The notes under the pieces were generated by a model, which had not been told where the DNA came from, made no database searches, and saw only the letters and a program-made list of their open reading frames with translations. A stretch of DNA of 64,000 bases from Rheinheimera sp. (GTDB taxonomy: Bacteria; Pseudomonadota; Gammaproteobacteria; Enterobacterales; Alteromonadaceae), in NCBI GenBank assembly GCA_003543135.1, contig DPJG01000033.1:116057-180056 (forward strand), in the 5' to 3' direction. Positions 47,946 through 57,911 of this stretch are shown piece by piece. A program made the position numbers and the translations under genes. Each line of letters opens with the position of its first letter. Position 1 is the first letter of the stretch.

Positions 47946-49802
47946 ATGGCTTTATTACAAATCGCTGAACCCGGCCAGAGCGCCGCACCTCATCAACATA
48001 AGCTGGCGGCAGGTATTGACCTTGGCACCACCAATTCACTGGTGGCCACAGTGCGCAGCGGTGAAGCCAAAACACTGAAAAACAGTGCCGGCGACGATAT
48101 GGTGCCTTCGGTGGTGCGTTATACCGCTGATGCGGTGCAGGTAGGCAAAGCTGCGCAGCAGGCCGCAGTCAGCGACCCGCACAATACCATCAGCTCAGTG
48201 AAACGTCTGATGGGGCGTGGTTTTGCCGAAATCATGGCGCAGGATCATAAGCTGCCTTATCAGCTGGTGGATCAGCAAGGTTTAGTTGCGATAGAAACAG
48301 CTCAGGGCATTAAAAACCCGGTGGAAGTGTCGGCTGAAATTCTGGCGACGCTGGCCGATACCGCCAGCCAGACGTTGGGCGGAGAGCTGACCGGCGTGGT
48401 CATTACCGTGCCGGCTTATTTTGATGACGCTCAGCGTCAGGCCACCAAAGATGCCGCTAAGCTGGCGGGCTTAACAGTGCTGCGTTTATTAAACGAGCCT
48501 ACCGCAGCGGCGCTGGCTTATGGCCTGGATTCAGGTCAGGAAGGGGTGATCGCCGTTTATGATTTAGGCGGTGGCACCTTCGACATTTCCATTCTGCGGT
48601 TAAAGCGGGGTGTATTTGAAGTGCTGGCAACGGGCGGTGATTCAGCCCTGGGTGGTGACGATTTTGACCATGTGATTGTTGACTGGCTGCAACAGCAAAG
48701 TGGCGAAACTGCATTGTCGCATCAAGCACTACGTCAATATCTACAGCTTGCCCGTGAGGTTAAAGAGCAGTTAAGTTCACTGGCGAGTTATAGTTTTGTG
48801 CTGCCAACAGCCAAAGGTGAGCTGAGTTTGAGCTTAAGTCGTGAAGAGCTCGACAGCCTGATTTTACCTCTGGTGCGCCGCACTATCCGCGCCTGTAAAC
48901 AAACCCTGCGTGATGCCGCTGTTGACACCGACGAAGTGGCACAAGTGGTGATGGTGGGGGGGTCTACCCGGGTGCCGCTGGTGCGAAGCCTGGTGGCAGA
49001 GTTTTTCCAGGCCGAACCTTTAACTTCAATTGACCCGGATAAAGTGGTGGCTATTGGCGCTGCTATTCAGGCCAATGTGCTGGTTGGCAATAAATCAGAT
49101 GCCGACACTTTATTACTGGATGTGATCCCACTGTCGCTTGGTTTAGAAACCATGGGCGGTTTGGTGGAAAAAATCATTCCGCGTAACACTATCATTCCGG
49201 TAGCCCGTGCTCAGGAATTTACCACTTTTAAAGATGGTCAGACCGCGATGTCGTTGCATGTGCTGCAGGGCGAGCGTGAACTGGTGGCCGATTGCCGCTC
49301 TTTGGCCAAGTTTAATCTGACCAATATACCGCCGATGGCGGCCGGTGGTGCGCATATCCGCGTCACTTTCCAGGTGGATGCTGATGGCTTATTGAGTGTC
49401 ACAGCCCAGGAAAAATCCAGTGGAGTCAGCGCCAGTATTCAGGTGAAACCTTCGTACGGTTTAACTGACGATCAGGTGGCCACCATGATCCAAAGCTCCA
49501 TGCAATATGCCAAACACGATATGCAGTTACGCTTACTCCGTGAACAGCAGGTAGAAGCCAGCAGAGTCTGGGAAGCGGTCAGTGCGGCTCTGGCAGCTGA
49601 TGCACATTTGCTTGGCGCGGCTGAACTGTTAGAAATTGAACAGGCCTTGTCTGAGTTAAAACAACTCAGTCAAAGCGACGATACTGCCGCTATTAAAGCC
49701 GCTATCGATAAAACCAATCATATCACCGATGATTTTGCCGCCCGTCGGATGGACAATTCAATCCGGCAGGCCCTGCAGGGTCACAAAGTAGACGAGGTGT
49801 AA
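47946..49802 (+). CDS. hscA: Fe-S assembly chaperone HscA
   Basis: 618 residues. Hsp70-type protein specialised for Isc[25 protein letters not shown] and the substrate-binding part after [14 protein letters not shown] are intact. fdx begins one base after its stop. Confidence 0.98.
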   Translation: MALLQIAEPGQSAAPHQHKLAAGIDLGTTNSLVATVRSGEAKTLKNSAGDDMVPSVVRYTADAVQVGKAAQQAAVSDPHNTISSVKRLMGRGFAEIMAQDHKLPYQLVDQQGLVAIETAQGIKNPVEVSAEILATLADTASQTLGGELTGVVITVPAYFDDAQRQATKDAAKLAGLTVLRLLNEPTAAALAYGLDSGQEGVIAVYDLGGGTFDISILRLKRGVFEVLATGGDSALGGDDFDHVIVDWLQQQSGETALSHQALRQYLQLAREVKEQLSSLASYSFVLPTAKGELSLSLSREELDSLILPLVRRTIRACKQTLRDAAVDTDEVAQVVMVGGSTRVPLVRSLVAEFFQAEPLTSIDPDKVVAIGAAIQANVLVGNKSDADTLLLDVIPLSLGLETMGGLVEKIIPRNTIIPVARAQEFTTFKDGQTAMSLHVLQGERELVADCRSLAKFNLTNIPPMAAGGAHIRVTFQVDADGLLSVTAQEKSSGVSASIQVKPSYGLTDDQVATMIQSSMQYAKHDMQLRLLREQQVEASRVWEAVSAALAADAHLLGAAELLEIEQALSELKQLSQSDDTAAIKAAIDKTNHITDDFAARRMDNSIRQALQGHKVDEV

Positions 49803-49803
49803 C

Positions 49804-50142
49804 GTGCCACAGATTATCTTTTTACCTCATGCCGAACTCTGCCCTGAAGGCGCCGCTTTAGCAGCGGAAAAGGGCGAGACAGTGCTGGATGTGGCGCTGC
49901 GTAACGGTATTGCCATTGAACATGCCTGCGAAAAATCCTGTGCCTGTACCACTTGCCATGTGATAGTTCGCGAAGGTTTTTACAGTCTGAACGAAAGTGA
50001 CGAGCTGGAAGAAGATATGCTGGATAAAGCCTGGGGTTTAGAGCCTGAGTCGCGTCTGGGGTGTCAGGCCCGTATTGCTGATGATGACTTAGTGGTGGAA
50101 ATTCCAAAATACACCATCAATATGGTCAGCGAAGGCCATTAA
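49804..50142 (+). CDS. fdx: ISC-system [2Fe-2S] ferredoxin
   Basis: 112 residues, GTG start at 49804. Cluster ligands in CEKSCACTTC and the later LGCQARI. Provides electrons for cluster assembly. No iscX follows; a terminator closes the operon. Confidence 0.96.
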   Translation: MPQIIFLPHAELCPEGAALAAEKGETVLDVALRNGIAIEHACEKSCACTTCHVIVREGFYSLNESDELEEDMLDKAWGLEPESRLGCQARIADDDLVVEIPKYTINMVSEGH

Positions 50143-50188
50143 CAATTTAGTTTGTAATTTATACCCTACTGTTTTTATTCATATTTTT

Positions 50189-50214
50189 AAGCCAGCTCTG
50201 ATGCTGGCTTTTTT
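50189..50214 (+). terminator. Terminator of the isc operon
   Basis: AAGCCAGC-TCTGAT-GCTGGCTTTTTT, about 46 bases after the fdx stop. Confidence 0.9.
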
Positions 50215-50339
50215 CTGGCCAAAATCCGGCGTTTTCTTGTAAACAATTGAAAATTCATATAAATTTCCGCTGATTTTATTTTTGTCCGTCGGGAACTAAA
50301 ATTTATAGTTCTGAATTTTCTGGTTTTTTTAGCTTCATT

Positions 50340-50352
50340 GTCTACGCTAGAC
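50340..50352. promoter_or_regulatory. Short palindrome before porin-like operon
   Basis: GTCTA-CGC-TAGAC, 34 bases before the first porin-like ATG. Position suits an operator; short enough to be chance. Confidence 0.35.
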
Positions 50353-50385
50353 ATAGTTGTAAGCATTCTGCTCGGAGATCTGTAT

Positions 50386-51507
50386 ATGAAGAAAACTTGG
50401 GTTGCGGCATGTGTCGCAATGGCTTGTTGTGCCACAACAGCCACAGCGGAAGTAAATATCAATGGTTTTGCTTCGATTAAGGCAGGCAAAGCGTCAAGTG
50501 GTGACACTTTATATGGCTATACCGACGAAATCGACTTTAAAAATGAAAGTCTGTTTGCGCTGCAGGTGCAGTCTGATCTGGGTGAGAAGTTGTCGGTTAC
50601 AGCACAAATTATGGCGCGTGGCCGCAACGATTTTGATGCGGAATTTGAATGGGCTTTTTTAACTTATCAGCTGACCGACGAATGGCGGTTAAATGCCGGT
50701 CGTCTGCGTACACCTTTTTATAAATACTCCGATTTCCGTGATGTAGGTTATGCCTACGATTGGCTTCGCACCCCACAAAGTGTTTACGATCTGGGTTTTA
50801 ATACCATAGAAGGTGTGTCCTTGTATCACAGCAGCAATTTCCGCAACATGCAGTCCAATCTGCAGCTGGTGTTTGGTGCTTATGATGGCGAAGTTGCTGT
50901 GGTGGGTACCGAATCCCCGGCGCAAATCAACAATATCGTTGGCGCCACCTGGGAGCTGAGTCAGGACTGGTTATCGATGCGTCTGGCTTATCTGGTGGGG
51001 GACGTCAGTATTGAAGCCAGTTCACTGAACCCATTATTACAGGCGCTTAGCAACCTGGGTTTAGGTTCTGTGGCACAGTCCATTGATTTTAATGAAGATG
51101 ACGGCAGCTTTTTTGGTGTAGGCCTGAACTATGACCGCAACGACTGGCTGATGGTCGCTGAATACACCCATGTGAAAGTTGAAGACAGTTTTTACGCCAA
51201 TCAGGACTCTTATTATCTGTCTTTAGGGCGCAGATTTGGTGCTTTCACCCCTTATGTTTCTTACGAAAAAGACGAAGACGATGCCAAGCCAGAGATTTAT
51301 GCCGCTTTGCCGGCAAACTTCCCGTTACGGCCAACCATCGCCACTATCGTCAACAGTCAGTGGTTTGACAATAGCACCTGGAATCTGGGCTTAAGGTATG
51401 ACTTCCACCCTGCAGCTGCTTTTAAAGTGCAGTTCAGCTCGGCCAAAGACAAGTTTACAAACAGCAAAGACAGCCTGATGGCGCTTGGAGTTGACCTGGT
51501 CTTTTAA
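50386..51507 (+). CDS. Porin-like outer-membrane beta-barrel protein, copy 1
   Basis: 373 residues from ATG 50386. Signal peptide to about residue 22 (cut near ATA). Mature part begins EVNINGFASIKAGK and is a run of amphipathic strands with aromatic girdles, ending DLVF, a typical outer-membrane barrel end. AGRLRTPFYKYSDFRDVGYAY marks the conserved loop shared with the next gene. Solute not known; the linked PstS-like gene hints at phosphate or another anion. Confidence 0.8.
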   Translation: MKKTWVAACVAMACCATTATAEVNINGFASIKAGKASSGDTLYGYTDEIDFKNESLFALQVQSDLGEKLSVTAQIMARGRNDFDAEFEWAFLTYQLTDEWRLNAGRLRTPFYKYSDFRDVGYAYDWLRTPQSVYDLGFNTIEGVSLYHSSNFRNMQSNLQLVFGAYDGEVAVVGTESPAQINNIVGATWELSQDWLSMRLAYLVGDVSIEASSLNPLLQALSNLGLGSVAQSIDFNEDDGSFFGVGLNYDRNDWLMVAEYTHVKVEDSFYANQDSYYLSLGRRFGAFTPYVSYEKDEDDAKPEIYAALPANFPLRPTIATIVNSQWFDNSTWNLGLRYDFHPAAAFKVQFSSAKDKFTNSKDSLMALGVDLVF

Positions 51508-51553
51508 TGCTGCCTGATTGAACTTGCAGCACATCAAGAATGAAGGAGTAGGC

Positions 51554-52624
51554 ATGAAAAAGCTCTTACTTGCAACTGTGGTGGCGGCTATCTGCAGTTA
51601 TCCGGTTCAGGCAGAAGTTGATATTTCTGGTTTTGCTTCAGTGATGGGAGGCAAGTTAACCAGCGGCAGTGGTGTGGCCTTATTTGGTCTTGAACCCACA
51701 TTTTTGGCCAATTATCCAACCGTTGGGGTTTATGAGGAAGACTGGACCTTTAAACCGGATTCTAAATTTGGTTTGCAGATGACAGCGGAATTAACCGAAG
51801 GATTAACCGCAACTGCACAGCTAGTCGGGCGGGGCGCAGATGATTTTGATGCCGGTTTTGAATGGGCTTATTTGTCTTATACGCTGAACGAGCACTGGAC
51901 ATTGCAGGCCGGCAAAAAACGTTTGCCTTTGTATTATTATTCCGACTTTTTTGATGTCAGTTACGCCTACCTTTGGATCCGTCCACCGGCAGACAACTAC
52001 ACCTGGCAGATTTTTAACTATACCGGCGTGAATGCCCAGTTTAACTATCAGCTCAGTGACTGGTCTCTGTCCGGTAATATCTACACCGGGCGAGAGGATG
52101 ATGCCGAAAACAAACTGTTATCGGAATTTTTCGGCACTGAACCAGTGCGGGAAATCTGGAAAGATATAGTCGGTGGTGTACTCAGCTTAAACCGCGATTG
52201 GTTGGATTTACGCTTGACCTATATGACCTATCAGAACGAAAGGTACAGTGGCGGACAACGGGTATTCTGGGATGGTGAAGACACCCGCAGAGGGAACTTC
52301 GCCGGTCTGTCTGTCAATATCGACTACAACAACTGGTTGTTATTGTCGGAAGTGAACCGTCTGGCGCTGGATGGCGATGACTATGACACTTATCTGCTGT
52401 CAGCCGGTTATCGCATACAACAATTTACCCCTTATGTTTCTTATGCGGATTTTGATTCAGACGGCGAAAAACACAACACCACCAGTGTGGGCGTGCGCTG
52501 GGATTTTCATAATTCAGCCGCCTTTAAATTTCAGTTTGATGACGTGAATGATAAAGGCATAGGAAGCAATCAGGTGGCCGGTGACAGCAAAGCTATCACC
52601 ATGGGCGTTGATTTAGTTTTTTAA
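51554..52624 (+). CDS. Porin-like outer-membrane beta-barrel protein, copy 2
   Basis: 356 residues from ATG 51554 with AAGGAG upstream. Signal peptide to about 21 (cut near VQA). Same plan as copy 1: EVDISGFASVMGGK, FDAGFEWAYLSYTLNEHW, KKRLPLYYYSDFFDVSYAY and the same DLVF end. The two are diverged tandem duplicates, 46 bases apart, likely with different pore loops. The PstS-like gene follows after 15 bases. Confidence 0.8.
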   Translation: MKKLLLATVVAAICSYPVQAEVDISGFASVMGGKLTSGSGVALFGLEPTFLANYPTVGVYEEDWTFKPDSKFGLQMTAELTEGLTATAQLVGRGADDFDAGFEWAYLSYTLNEHWTLQAGKKRLPLYYYSDFFDVSYAYLWIRPPADNYTWQIFNYTGVNAQFNYQLSDWSLSGNIYTGREDDAENKLLSEFFGTEPVREIWKDIVGGVLSLNRDWLDLRLTYMTYQNERYSGGQRVFWDGEDTRRGNFAGLSVNIDYNNWLLLSEVNRLALDGDDYDTYLLSAGYRIQQFTPYVSYADFDSDGEKHNTTSVGVRWDFHNSAAFKFQFDDVNDKGIGSNQVAGDSKAITMGVDLVF

Positions 52625-52639
52625 GTATTGGAGAAAACC

Positions 52640-53053
52640 ATGAACTGGTTCAAAGTGATGACGCTGACTGCGGCTCTGGCTGCCAACACAGCATTTGCCG
52701 AAGTAGCGGTGATTGTACATCCATCAAATGCTGCAACCCTTGATCAGGCTGAAATTACCCGCCTGTTTACCGGCCGTGGCGCTACTTTTAATAACGGCAA
52801 TAAAGCCACTCCGCTCAATTTATCGGAATCTGCTGCAGCGCGTGCCGATTTTGACAGCAAGGTGCTTGGCAAATCTTCCAGCCAGATGAAAGCTTATTGG
52901 TCAAAACTGGTATTCACCGGTAAAGGCACGCCACCAAAAGAGTTAAATTCTGATGCCGACATGAAAGCGGCTGTGGCCGCTGATGCCAACGCCATTGGTT
53001 ATATTGACGCAGCAGCAGTGGATGCAACAGTCAAAGTGGTGGCGAAGTTTTAA
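52640..53053 (+). CDS. Very short PstS-like periplasmic protein
   Basis: 137 residues from ATG 52640. Signal peptide to about 20 (cut after AFA). The mature part resembles one lobe of phosphate-binding proteins: AVIVHPSNAATLDQAEITRLFTG, then AYWSKLVFTGKGTPPKEL and ANAIGYIDAAAV. At under half the usual PstS length it cannot close a normal two-lobe cleft, yet it is intact (clean start, stop, terminator). Probably works with the two barrels encoded upstream; no ABC genes are adjacent. Confidence 0.8.
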   Translation: MNWFKVMTLTAALAANTAFAEVAVIVHPSNAATLDQAEITRLFTGRGATFNNGNKATPLNLSESAAARADFDSKVLGKSSSQMKAYWSKLVFTGKGTPPKELNSDADMKAAVAADANAIGYIDAAAVDATVKVVAKF

Positions 53054-53072
53054 CGCCATCCAGCTACTTAAC

Positions 53073-53100
53073 AAAAAAACCGGCAAAAGCCGGTTTTTTT
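53073..53100 (+). terminator. Terminator after PstS-like gene
   Basis: AAAAAACCGGC-AAAA-GCCGGTTTTTTT, 20 bases after the stop. Confidence 0.9.
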
Positions 53101-53223
53101 ATGGCGTTTTGCCGGGCGCGGCATTTTTTTAATGCACAAATAGGCATTTGATAAGCAATAGCGTATAATTCGCGGCCGCTAATTTTTAACCAGTTATTTA
53201 ATCAGATATTCAGGGAGTCTTCG

Positions 53224-53655
53224 ATGGCCTTAGAACGTACTTTTTCAATCGTAAAACCAGATGCAGTTGCTAAAAACCACATCGGTGCTATCTACCACCG
53301 TTTTGAAACTGCCGGTTTACGTATTGTTGCCGCCAAAATGTTACACCTGAGCCGCGAACAGGCTGAAGGTTTCTACGCTGAGCACAAAGAGCGTCCATTT
53401 TTCAACGCTTTAGTATCTTTCATGACTTCTGGTCCAGTAATGGTTCAGGTGTTAGAAGGTGAAGACGCTGTGCGTAAAAACCGCGAAATCATGGGTGCTA
53501 CTAACCCGAAAGACGCTGCTGCCGGCACTCTGCGTGCTGACTATGCTGCCAGCATCGACGAAAATGCTGTTCACGGTTCTGACGCTGCTGCTTCAGCTGC
53601 CCGTGAAATCGCGTTTTTCTTCACTGACGCTGAGCTGTGTGCCCGCACTCGCTAA
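53224..53655 (+). CDS. ndk: Nucleoside diphosphate kinase
   Basis: 143 residues. [18 protein letters not shown] start, catalytic His in [16 protein letters not shown]. Balances nucleoside triphosphates. First gene of the conserved ndk-rlmN-...-der order. Confidence 0.98.
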   Translation: MALERTFSIVKPDAVAKNHIGAIYHRFETAGLRIVAAKMLHLSREQAEGFYAEHKERPFFNALVSFMTSGPVMVQVLEGEDAVRKNREIMGATNPKDAAAGTLRADYAASIDENAVHGSDAAASAAREIAFFFTDAELCARTR

Positions 53656-53690
53656 GTTAAAGTGAATTCAGCCCGGGATTGGGTTGAATA

Positions 53691-53719
53691 ACAGAAAGGG
53701 GGCATGGCCCCCTTTCTGT
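53691..53719 (+). terminator. Hairpin after ndk
   Basis: ACAGAAAGGGGGC and its complement, a perfect 13-bp stem with a 3-base loop, 35 bases after the ndk stop. The T run is weak (CTATCTG), so efficiency is uncertain. Confidence 0.65.
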
Positions 53720-53839
53720 CTATCTGTTGTACAGTTTTTAAAGAAGTGAACCCGGTTGTATTTTATCTGTCTCAACTCGTTGATGGCACAGACAAAATCC
53801 AACCGCCAGACCCCTAAGTCAGACCAGGAGTAACCCCAC

Positions 53840-54964
53840 ATGAGCGCAGTTGAAAACAAAGTCAATCTGTTAGATTTAACCCGCGAGCAGATGAAAGAGT
53901 TTCTGGTGTCTCTGGGCGAAAAACCATTCCGCGCCGATCAGTTGATGAAATGGATTTACCATTTCTGTATTGATGATTTTGACAAAATGACCAACATCAA
54001 CAAAGACTTGCGTGAGAAGCTCAAACGCAGTTGTGTCATTGAAGCGCCAGTGGTAGTGACACGTCAGGACAGCGCGGACGGCACTATCAAGTTTGTGATG
54101 GGACTCAAAGGCGGCCAGGAAGTCGAAACTGTCTGGATCCCGGAAAAAGACCGCCGTACTTTGTGTGTGTCATCTCAGGTGGGTTGTGCGCTGGATTGTT
54201 CATTCTGCTCTACAGCACAACAAGGTTTTAACCGTAATTTAAGTGTGTCGGAAATTATCGGCCAGGTGTGGCGCGTCAGCCAAATTATCGGCTCTTACGG
54301 CGATACCGACGTCAAACCTGTCACCAACGTGGTGATGATGGGCATGGGCGAACCGCTGCTGAACCTGAACAACGTGGTGCCGGCAATGGAGCTGATGCTG
54401 GAAGATTATGGTTTTGGCTTGTCCAAACGCCGGGTAACCTTAAGTACTTCAGGTGTGGTACCAGCTTTAGACTTATTAAAAGATAAAATTGATGTGGCTT
54501 TGGCAATTTCGTTACATGCGCCGAATAACGAGCTGCGTGACCAACTGGTACCAGTCAATAAAAAGTACCCGATGGAAGAATTTCTGGCATCGGCAAAACG
54601 ATATGTGCAAGATTCGAGAGCCAATGATAAAGTGACTGTTGAATATGTGATGCTTGAGGGCATCAACGACAGTATGGAACAGGCGCACGAGCTGGCAAAA
54701 GCGTTAAAAGATACGCCGTCAAAAATTAACCTGATTCCATTTAACCCTTATCCGGGGTCGCCTTATAAAAGATCAAGCAATTCACGCATTGACCGTTTTA
54801 ACAAAGTGCTGCAGGAACACGGTTTTACCGTGATGGTCCGTAAAACAAGAGGCGACGACATCGATGCCGCTTGTGGTCAGCTGGTGGGTGATGTGATTGA
54901 CCGCACTAAACGTCTGGCAAAAAAGCAGATGAAAGGTGAGGCGATTTCCGTAAAAATAGTGTGA
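53840..54964 (+). CDS. rlmN: 23S rRNA/tRNA adenine-C2 methyltransferase RlmN
   Basis: 374 residues. Radical-SAM CxxxCxxC in [15 protein letters not shown], and the C-terminal methyl-carrying Cys in DIDAACGQL. Methylates A2503 of 23S rRNA and A37 of some tRNAs. pilW follows by 25 bases. Confidence 0.97.
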   Translation: MSAVENKVNLLDLTREQMKEFLVSLGEKPFRADQLMKWIYHFCIDDFDKMTNINKDLREKLKRSCVIEAPVVVTRQDSADGTIKFVMGLKGGQEVETVWIPEKDRRTLCVSSQVGCALDCSFCSTAQQGFNRNLSVSEIIGQVWRVSQIIGSYGDTDVKPVTNVVMMGMGEPLLNLNNVVPAMELMLEDYGFGLSKRRVTLSTSGVVPALDLLKDKIDVALAISLHAPNNELRDQLVPVNKKYPMEEFLASAKRYVQDSRANDKVTVEYVMLEGINDSMEQAHELAKALKDTPSKINLIPFNPYPGSPYKRSSNSRIDRFNKVLQEHGFTVMVRKTRGDDIDAACGQLVGDVIDRTKRLAKKQMKGEAISVKIV

Positions 54965-54989
54965 TAACTACAAGGATTAGTGCACCAAG

Positions 54990-56783
54990 ATGCGAAAAAT
55001 TTCGGTTGCTGGTTGTGTTTTCCTGCTGCTGTTAAGCGGCTGTGTGTCTGAATCTACCATTGTTGGCAATGACAGGCCGGGGCAACCCCGCACGGACATG
55101 AAAGAAGCCGCCCGCACCCGGATGTCGCTTGGTTTGAACTATTTGCAGCGTGGTGACAACACCCAGGCGAAATATAATCTGGAAAAAGCCAAACAGCTGG
55201 CGCCGGATCTGGCCGAAATTGACAACGCGCTGGCCTACTATTACCAACAGGTGGGCGAGCTGAAACAAGCTGAAGATGCCTACCGCAGTGCCTTACGCAA
55301 AGACAGCAATAACGCAGACACCTATAACAACTTTGGTGCTTTTTTATGCCAGCACCAAAAATACCAGCAAGCCGAAGAGTTATTGTTAGCCGCCGTTAAA
55401 AGACCGGGTTATATCCGGGTGGCCGACAGTTATGAAAACCTGGCTTTATGTGAGCTTGAGCAAAAAAACTATATCCAGTATCACCAGTATCTGAAGCAGT
55501 CGTTGCAGCACAACAGCAACCGCAGCTCTGCTTTGTACAATATGGCGGTGATGGAATATGCCATGGGCAATCTGGCGGAAGCAAAAAAATGGCAAAGCCG
55601 TTTGCATCAGTTAGGGCAGGTCTCTCCGGAAGCCACTTTATTACGTTACATAGTTGCTTATTACAGCGGTGATGTTGCCGAACAACAAACGGCGGAAAAA
55701 TTCCTGTTATCTGTGTATCCCGGCAGCACCGAAGCAGCCATGTTACTGGCGAGCGATTTTAGCCAGAGCAAACCGGAACAAATGCGTAAGGCGTATAAAA
55801 GTTCGTTGATGCAGGATGATGTCGCTGCGGCAACAGTTGCCAGCAACGACAAACCCAAAATGAAAATCGTCAAACGTAAATCTGCAACTGCGGCCAAAAC
55901 CGCTGCTGTACCTGCAGTAGCAGCTGCTTTACCTGACTCTGAGCTGCCTGCTGAAACAACGGACACCGGGGCATTCGCCAGCACAGACAGTGCAAGTACA
56001 GCAGAGAGTTCTGAACCTGTCTCAGCTGAACCAGCTACAGAAACAATAACGCAAGCGCCTGAGCAAAGCGTGAATCCTCAGGCTGCAGAAACAGTAGCAG
56101 CGACTGAGCTGCTTACGGCGGATAACAGTCTTGTCAGCAACCCGGCTCAGAGTAGCAGCACAGAAGCTGAAGAGCTGGCCGCACTGGCAGCGCCTGAGCC
56201 AATTCCAGCGGAAACCCTGACGACACAGCAGCCGGCAGTGGTATCAGCTGAAGCAAATACCATCACAAACGCCGAATCCGATGCCGCCATAATAGCGCAG
56301 GAACAGCAGCCAGAGCAGCAGGCGGCGCAGTTTGCACAGCCGGTCGCTGAAGTTGAAGCGGCGCAGTCAGAACCGCAGCAGCAGACCACCTCAGACAATG
56401 CAGCAGAAACGGTGGCCCAGACCCACAAAGTCGCTGCAGGCGAAACGCTGTACAGTATCGCCAGCAGATATCGTTTATCGGTGTCTGAGCTACAGGCGAT
56501 GAATAACCTGAGTAATGCAGCGCTGATTAAAACAGGTCAGGTATTAAAATTAACCGCAACTGCGGTTGCACCTTCGGCTGCGCCAAAGCCTGCGATGGAA
56601 CAAGTGAGCGGGGAAATCCCGGCCACCTATCAGGTAAAAGATGGGGAGTCGATGTTCAGCATCTCTTATAAATACAACATCAAACTTGATACCTTATTAA
56701 AATGGAACAATATGACGGTGGATCAGCCACTGTCGATCGGTCAAACGATTTATCTTCGGGATCCTGCCACTTCGTCATTATGA
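54990..56783 (+). CDS. pilW: PilW/PilF-type pilotin with C-terminal LysM pair
   Basis: 597 residues, more than twice the usual PilW/PilF length. Lipobox LLSGC (Cys about 18), then TPR repeats about 40-260 (LGLNYLQRGDNTQAKYNLEKA, DNALAYYYQQVGELKQAEDA), as in pilotins that assemble the type IV pilus secretin. A long Ala/Glu/Gln/Thr-rich linker about 290-475 leads to two LysM domains (about 478-522, HKVAAGETLYSIA; about 546-592, YQVKDGESMFSIS), which bind peptidoglycan. The stop overlaps rodZ (ATGA). Confidence 0.88.
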   Translation: MRKISVAGCVFLLLLSGCVSESTIVGNDRPGQPRTDMKEAARTRMSLGLNYLQRGDNTQAKYNLEKAKQLAPDLAEIDNALAYYYQQVGELKQAEDAYRSALRKDSNNADTYNNFGAFLCQHQKYQQAEELLLAAVKRPGYIRVADSYENLALCELEQKNYIQYHQYLKQSLQHNSNRSSALYNMAVMEYAMGNLAEAKKWQSRLHQLGQVSPEATLLRYIVAYYSGDVAEQQTAEKFLLSVYPGSTEAAMLLASDFSQSKPEQMRKAYKSSLMQDDVAAATVASNDKPKMKIVKRKSATAAKTAAVPAVAAALPDSELPAETTDTGAFASTDSASTAESSEPVSAEPATETITQAPEQSVNPQAAETVAATELLTADNSLVSNPAQSSSTEAEELAALAAPEPIPAETLTTQQPAVVSAEANTITNAESDAAIIAQEQQPEQQAAQFAQPVAEVEAAQSEPQQQTTSDNAAETVAQTHKVAAGETLYSIASRYRLSVSELQAMNNLSNAALIKTGQVLKLTATAVAPSAAPKPAMEQVSGEIPATYQVKDGESMFSISYKYNIKLDTLLKWNNMTVDQPLSIGQTIYLRDPATSSL

Positions 56784-57910
56784 GTACTCAAGCGCAATCA
56801 CAACAGGGCGGCGTTGGCGCCCTACTGAAACAAAGCCGCGAACAACGCGGTCTGACCACGGCTGAAGTTGCCAGTCAATTGCGGCTGAAAGTCAGTCAGA
56901 TTGAACAGATTGAAGCAGAACAGTGGGATCCTTCAGTCTCAGCTACTTTTATCCGTGGTTATCTGCGGGCTTATGCCAAATTAATGAAATTGCCGGAAAA
57001 AGAAATTCTGGCCAACTTTGAATTGCAGGCGGCTTATTTACGCAATCAGGCCAAGCCAATGCACAGCTTTTCCAATAAAGCGAGCCTGGACGCTGTGGAT
57101 AACAGATTTATGCTGGCCAGTTATTTGCTGGTTGTGCTGTTGATTGGGTTGTTTTTGGTCTGGTTCTGGCAAACCCATTTGCTTGATTCCAAACCTGTCA
57201 CTGCGCTACCGGAACTGACTGCCACTGAGTTAACAGCCAACCAGGTTGAAACGATGCAGCCTGATGAAGGTGCTTTACAGGCAGCTGGTACGCCAGTTGC
57301 AGATGACACGACAGTTGCAGATGGTACGGTACCGGCAACTGCTGCACAAAACACAGCAGCTGTAACTGAAGCCGGCACTGAGAGTCAGGCGCAGCATACG
57401 ACAGACACCACAACTGTGGCCGGCCAGAGCCAGGATATGCAAAACAGCACAGCAGCGGTCAGTACAGAACCTCAACAGACAGTGAGCGCTGCTTCAGAGG
57501 ACAACGCCGGCACAACACCAGCTCAACAAGGCGCTGTGGCAAATGCTCAGTCTCAGCCAGAGCAGCCTGTAGCCAGCGAAACTGCAGCCACTGAAACATT
57601 ATCAGGCAATACAGCACAGGCGCCGGTGAACCCGGCAGAGAACAACGCTGCTGCAGCCACAGGCACGGCCCGTTTAAAGCTGCAGTTTAGCGCCGAATGC
57701 TGGCTGGAAGTGACAGATGCCACAGGCAAAAGACTGGCTTATGGCACCCGTCAGGCCGGTCAGAATGACGTTTTAACCGGCACTGCGCCTTTTAAAGTGC
57801 TGCTTGGCAATGCCGCAGCGGCCACAGTGCAATTCAATGATGTTGCTGTTGATTTGTCTGGTTATGCCGCCGGACGGGTCGCACGTTTAACCTTAGGTGG
57901 ACAGCCTTAA
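56780..57910 (+). CDS. rodZ: Cytoskeletal protein RodZ
   Basis: 376 residues from ATG 56780. N-terminal HTH about 15-85 ([22 protein letters not shown]) that binds MreB, TM helix about 115-135 ([16 protein letters not shown]), Ala/Thr/Gln-rich periplasmic linker, and C-terminal DUF4115 domain ([19 protein letters not shown]). Controls rod shape. Coupled to the LysM-bearing pilW by a 4-base overlap. Confidence 0.96.
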   Translation: MSTQAQSQQGGVGALLKQSREQRGLTTAEVASQLRLKVSQIEQIEAEQWDPSVSATFIRGYLRAYAKLMKLPEKEILANFELQAAYLRNQAKPMHSFSNKASLDAVDNRFMLASYLLVVLLIGLFLVWFWQTHLLDSKPVTALPELTATELTANQVETMQPDEGALQAAGTPVADDTTVADGTVPATAAQNTAAVTEAGTESQAQHTTDTTTVAGQSQDMQNSTAAVSTEPQQTVSAASEDNAGTTPAQQGAVANAQSQPEQPVASETAATETLSGNTAQAPVNPAENNAAAATGTARLKLQFSAECWLEVTDATGKRLAYGTRQAGQNDVLTGTAPFKVLLGNAAAATVQFNDVAVDLSGYAAGRVARLTLGGQP

Positions 57911-57911
57911 T

